From positions 1-6,314 of the forward strand of contig VFHF01000091.1 of NCBI GenBank assembly GCA_009392095.1: a DNA stretch of 6,314 nucleotides, written 5' to 3'. The DNA is from SAR202 cluster bacterium (GTDB taxonomy: Bacteria; Chloroflexota; Dehalococcoidia; Lucifugimonadales; UBA3495). The position numbers were made by a program, and so were the translations under genes. The notes beneath the pieces were generated by a model. That model did no database searches. It was not told where the DNA came from and saw nothing but the letters and a program-made list of their open reading frames with translations. Positions 5,239 through 6,314 of this stretch are shown in pieces (the first letter of the stretch is position 1; each line of letters starts with the position of its first letter).

Positions 5239-6300
5239 TGTCTTGAACGTGGCAAAGCATTTATTGGAGGTCAAAACGTCCGTCTCCACCCATTCCACGT
5301 AATCGGGCTTGGCGTTCAGTTCTTCCATAGCTCCCAGCATACAGGCCCAGTTGAGCAGCTCGTGCTGGCCTGCGGCTTCCAGTTCGGTGGTGGTGCGGTT
5401 GCTCCAGTACCCGTAGTTGGCTTCTTTCAAACTGGAAAGCATCTCGCGGTCGGACGGCGTGTCAGGCCACAGATAGTTGTTCTTGGCCGTCAAAAAGGCG
5501 TGAGACCAGCTTGAGGAGGCCACCAAGGCGACACGGTAAGGGCTCTCTTTGAGCACCATGGCCAGGGCCGCTCCCACCTGCATGCAGCGCTTAGCCGTGG
5601 GGCCAGGCGGGTCCGGCTCCAAGGCCACACCGTTCACCTTAACGGGCAGTGCGCCGCCCTTTTGACTGATAACCCCACGGCCGTAACAATTGACCGCCAT
5701 GGGCACCACAGGGAAGCTGAACCCTTCACGGTCGTAATCCAGATACAACAGAGTGTTGATGAACGCGTGGGCCAGGCCTGGCTCATGCAGCGGACGGTAG
5801 GCATAGGCCATGTCCACTCCCTGGTTGATCAGCCCGGAAGTCAGGTATCTGGCCGCCTCAGGATGGCCTTGGTAGTTAAAGACCTTGTCGGCCGGCTCGT
5901 TCCAAACGTTGCGCCGGGCCGAGCCATCAGCCCTGGTAAAGGGCGAACAATTGAATTCATCATAGGCCAACACACAGAAGGGGGTGATGACGTCCTCCCG
6001 GAAGTTCTCGTACTGGTCGTCACCGAAAATTATTACGAAATCTGGGTTGAAGGCCTGAATCTCCTGTCTCACCTTTCGGAACCCGGCCACCAGGCGCTCC
6101 CGGTGCTTCTGAGCCGCGGTATAGCCGTCGTCGTCACCGAACTCAACCCGCATGGGTTCCGGCCAGTTCATGGGGTCTTTGAGACTCTCAGGGAGGCGTT
6201 CGTCGCTCTTCAGCGTCCTGAGCAAGGGATACATCTTGTCTTCGTCGGGCGCAATCAGGGCTGGGTAATGAGTTAAGCCTGCGCCAAATATCTCCGCCAT
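5236..6300 (-). CDS. LigB-type (class III) extradiol ring-cleavage dioxygenase-like protein with altered metal site
   Basis: The 354-residue protein has the layout of the LigB catalytic-subunit family. The N-terminal G-L-T-H-Y-P carries His11, equivalent to LigB ligand His12. F-N-P-D-F-V-I-I-F-G-D-D-Q-Y-E-N-F (84-100) matches the family's strand and D-H-x-x-x-F motif, but Gln96 stands where LigB has its ligand His61. H-A-F at 178 and S-H-A-F at His267 match the second-shell histidines. G-Q-H-E-L-L-N-W gives Glu314, the third ligand (LigB Glu242). Family enzymes cleave catecholic rings next to the hydroxyls with Fe(II) and O2. With two of three ligands intact the enzyme may bind metal differently or do other chemistry. 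It is longer than LigB (about 300 residues), and no LigA-like subunit is seen. AGAGGTG precedes the ATG by 5 nt, 14 nt from the window edge; the promoter and any earlier operon genes lie outside. It is the first gene of the operon visible here. Confidence 0.82.
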   Translation of the reverse strand: MAEIFGAGLTHYPALIAPDEDKMYPLLRTLKSDERLPESLKDPMNWPEPMRVEFGDDDGYTAAQKHRERLVAGFRKVRQEIQAFNPDFVIIFGDDQYENFREDVITPFCVLAYDEFNCSPFTRADGSARRNVWNEPADKVFNYQGHPEAARYLTSGLINQGVDMAYAYRPLHEPGLAHAFINTLLYLDYDREGFSFPVVPMAVNCYGRGVISQKGGALPVKVNGVALEPDPPGPTAKRCMQVGAALAMVLKESPYRVALVASSSWSHAFLTAKNNYLWPDTPSDREMLSSLKEANYGYWSNRTTTELEAAGQHELLNWACMLGAMEELNAKPDYVEWVETDVLTSNKCFATFKT

Positions 6301-6314
6301 CGATTCACCTCTTG

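Noticed and set aside
5662..6276. Plus-strand frame of 204 aa opposite the LigB-like gene
   Set aside because: It lies wholly antisense to a gene with a clear family pattern and shows no recognisable domain.

Overview
This 6.3 kb window is bacterial, moderately GC-rich and densely coded. The gene mix is a luciferase-like flavin monooxygenase, a LigB-type extradiol dioxygenase, a sarcosine-oxidase-like flavoenzyme, a family IV esterase and a GlcG/DUF336 protein, with short inverted intergenic repeats. It resembles the degradative repertoire of uncultured Chloroflexota such as the marine SAR202 lineage. That placement is inference from gene content; no marker gene is present.

Plus strand, left part. 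The window opens inside a secreted-type protein with an Ala-Pro-Thr-Leu linker and a C-terminal cohesin-like domain, closed by a strong intrinsic terminator. A good promoter candidate then leads into a small GlcG/HbpS-like (DUF336) protein that probably starts at a TTG. A stretch of about 300 bp without genes holds two inverted copies of a palindromic repeat, which share a compensatory base change. A class C flavin monooxygenase of 357 aa follows.

Minus strand, right part. Four genes form a probable operon, transcribed from the right edge leftwards: LigB-like extradiol dioxygenase, alpha/beta hydrolase, DsbA/FrnE-like oxidoreductase, and sarcosine-oxidase-like covalent flavoenzyme. The last gene ends 1 nt from the stop of the convergent monooxygenase.

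The key observation is in the DsbA/FrnE-like gene. Without recoding it looks like a 173-aa protein starting at a TTG and lacking the thioredoxin active site. Extended upstream it has a proper Shine-Dalgarno and an ATG at 4188. Sixteen sense codons are followed by an in-frame TGA exactly where the first Cys of the CPFC motif belongs, giving Y-A-[TGA]-P-F-C-Y-V-G. A GC-rich hairpin with a GGGT apical loop begins 12 nt after the TGA, as expected of a bacterial SECIS element. The gene therefore most probably encodes a selenoprotein of 202 residues with a Sec-Pro-Phe-Cys active site, set inside a catabolic operon.

Taken together, the minus-strand genes suggest breakdown of an esterified, aromatic and/or N-methylated compound. 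The esterase would release a substrate, the LigB-like enzyme would cleave a ring or act in a related way (its metal site is altered), and the flavoenzyme would oxidise a secondary amine and make H2O2. The Sec-thiol oxidoreductase would supply redox or peroxide-linked chemistry. The common substrate is not evident from sequence.
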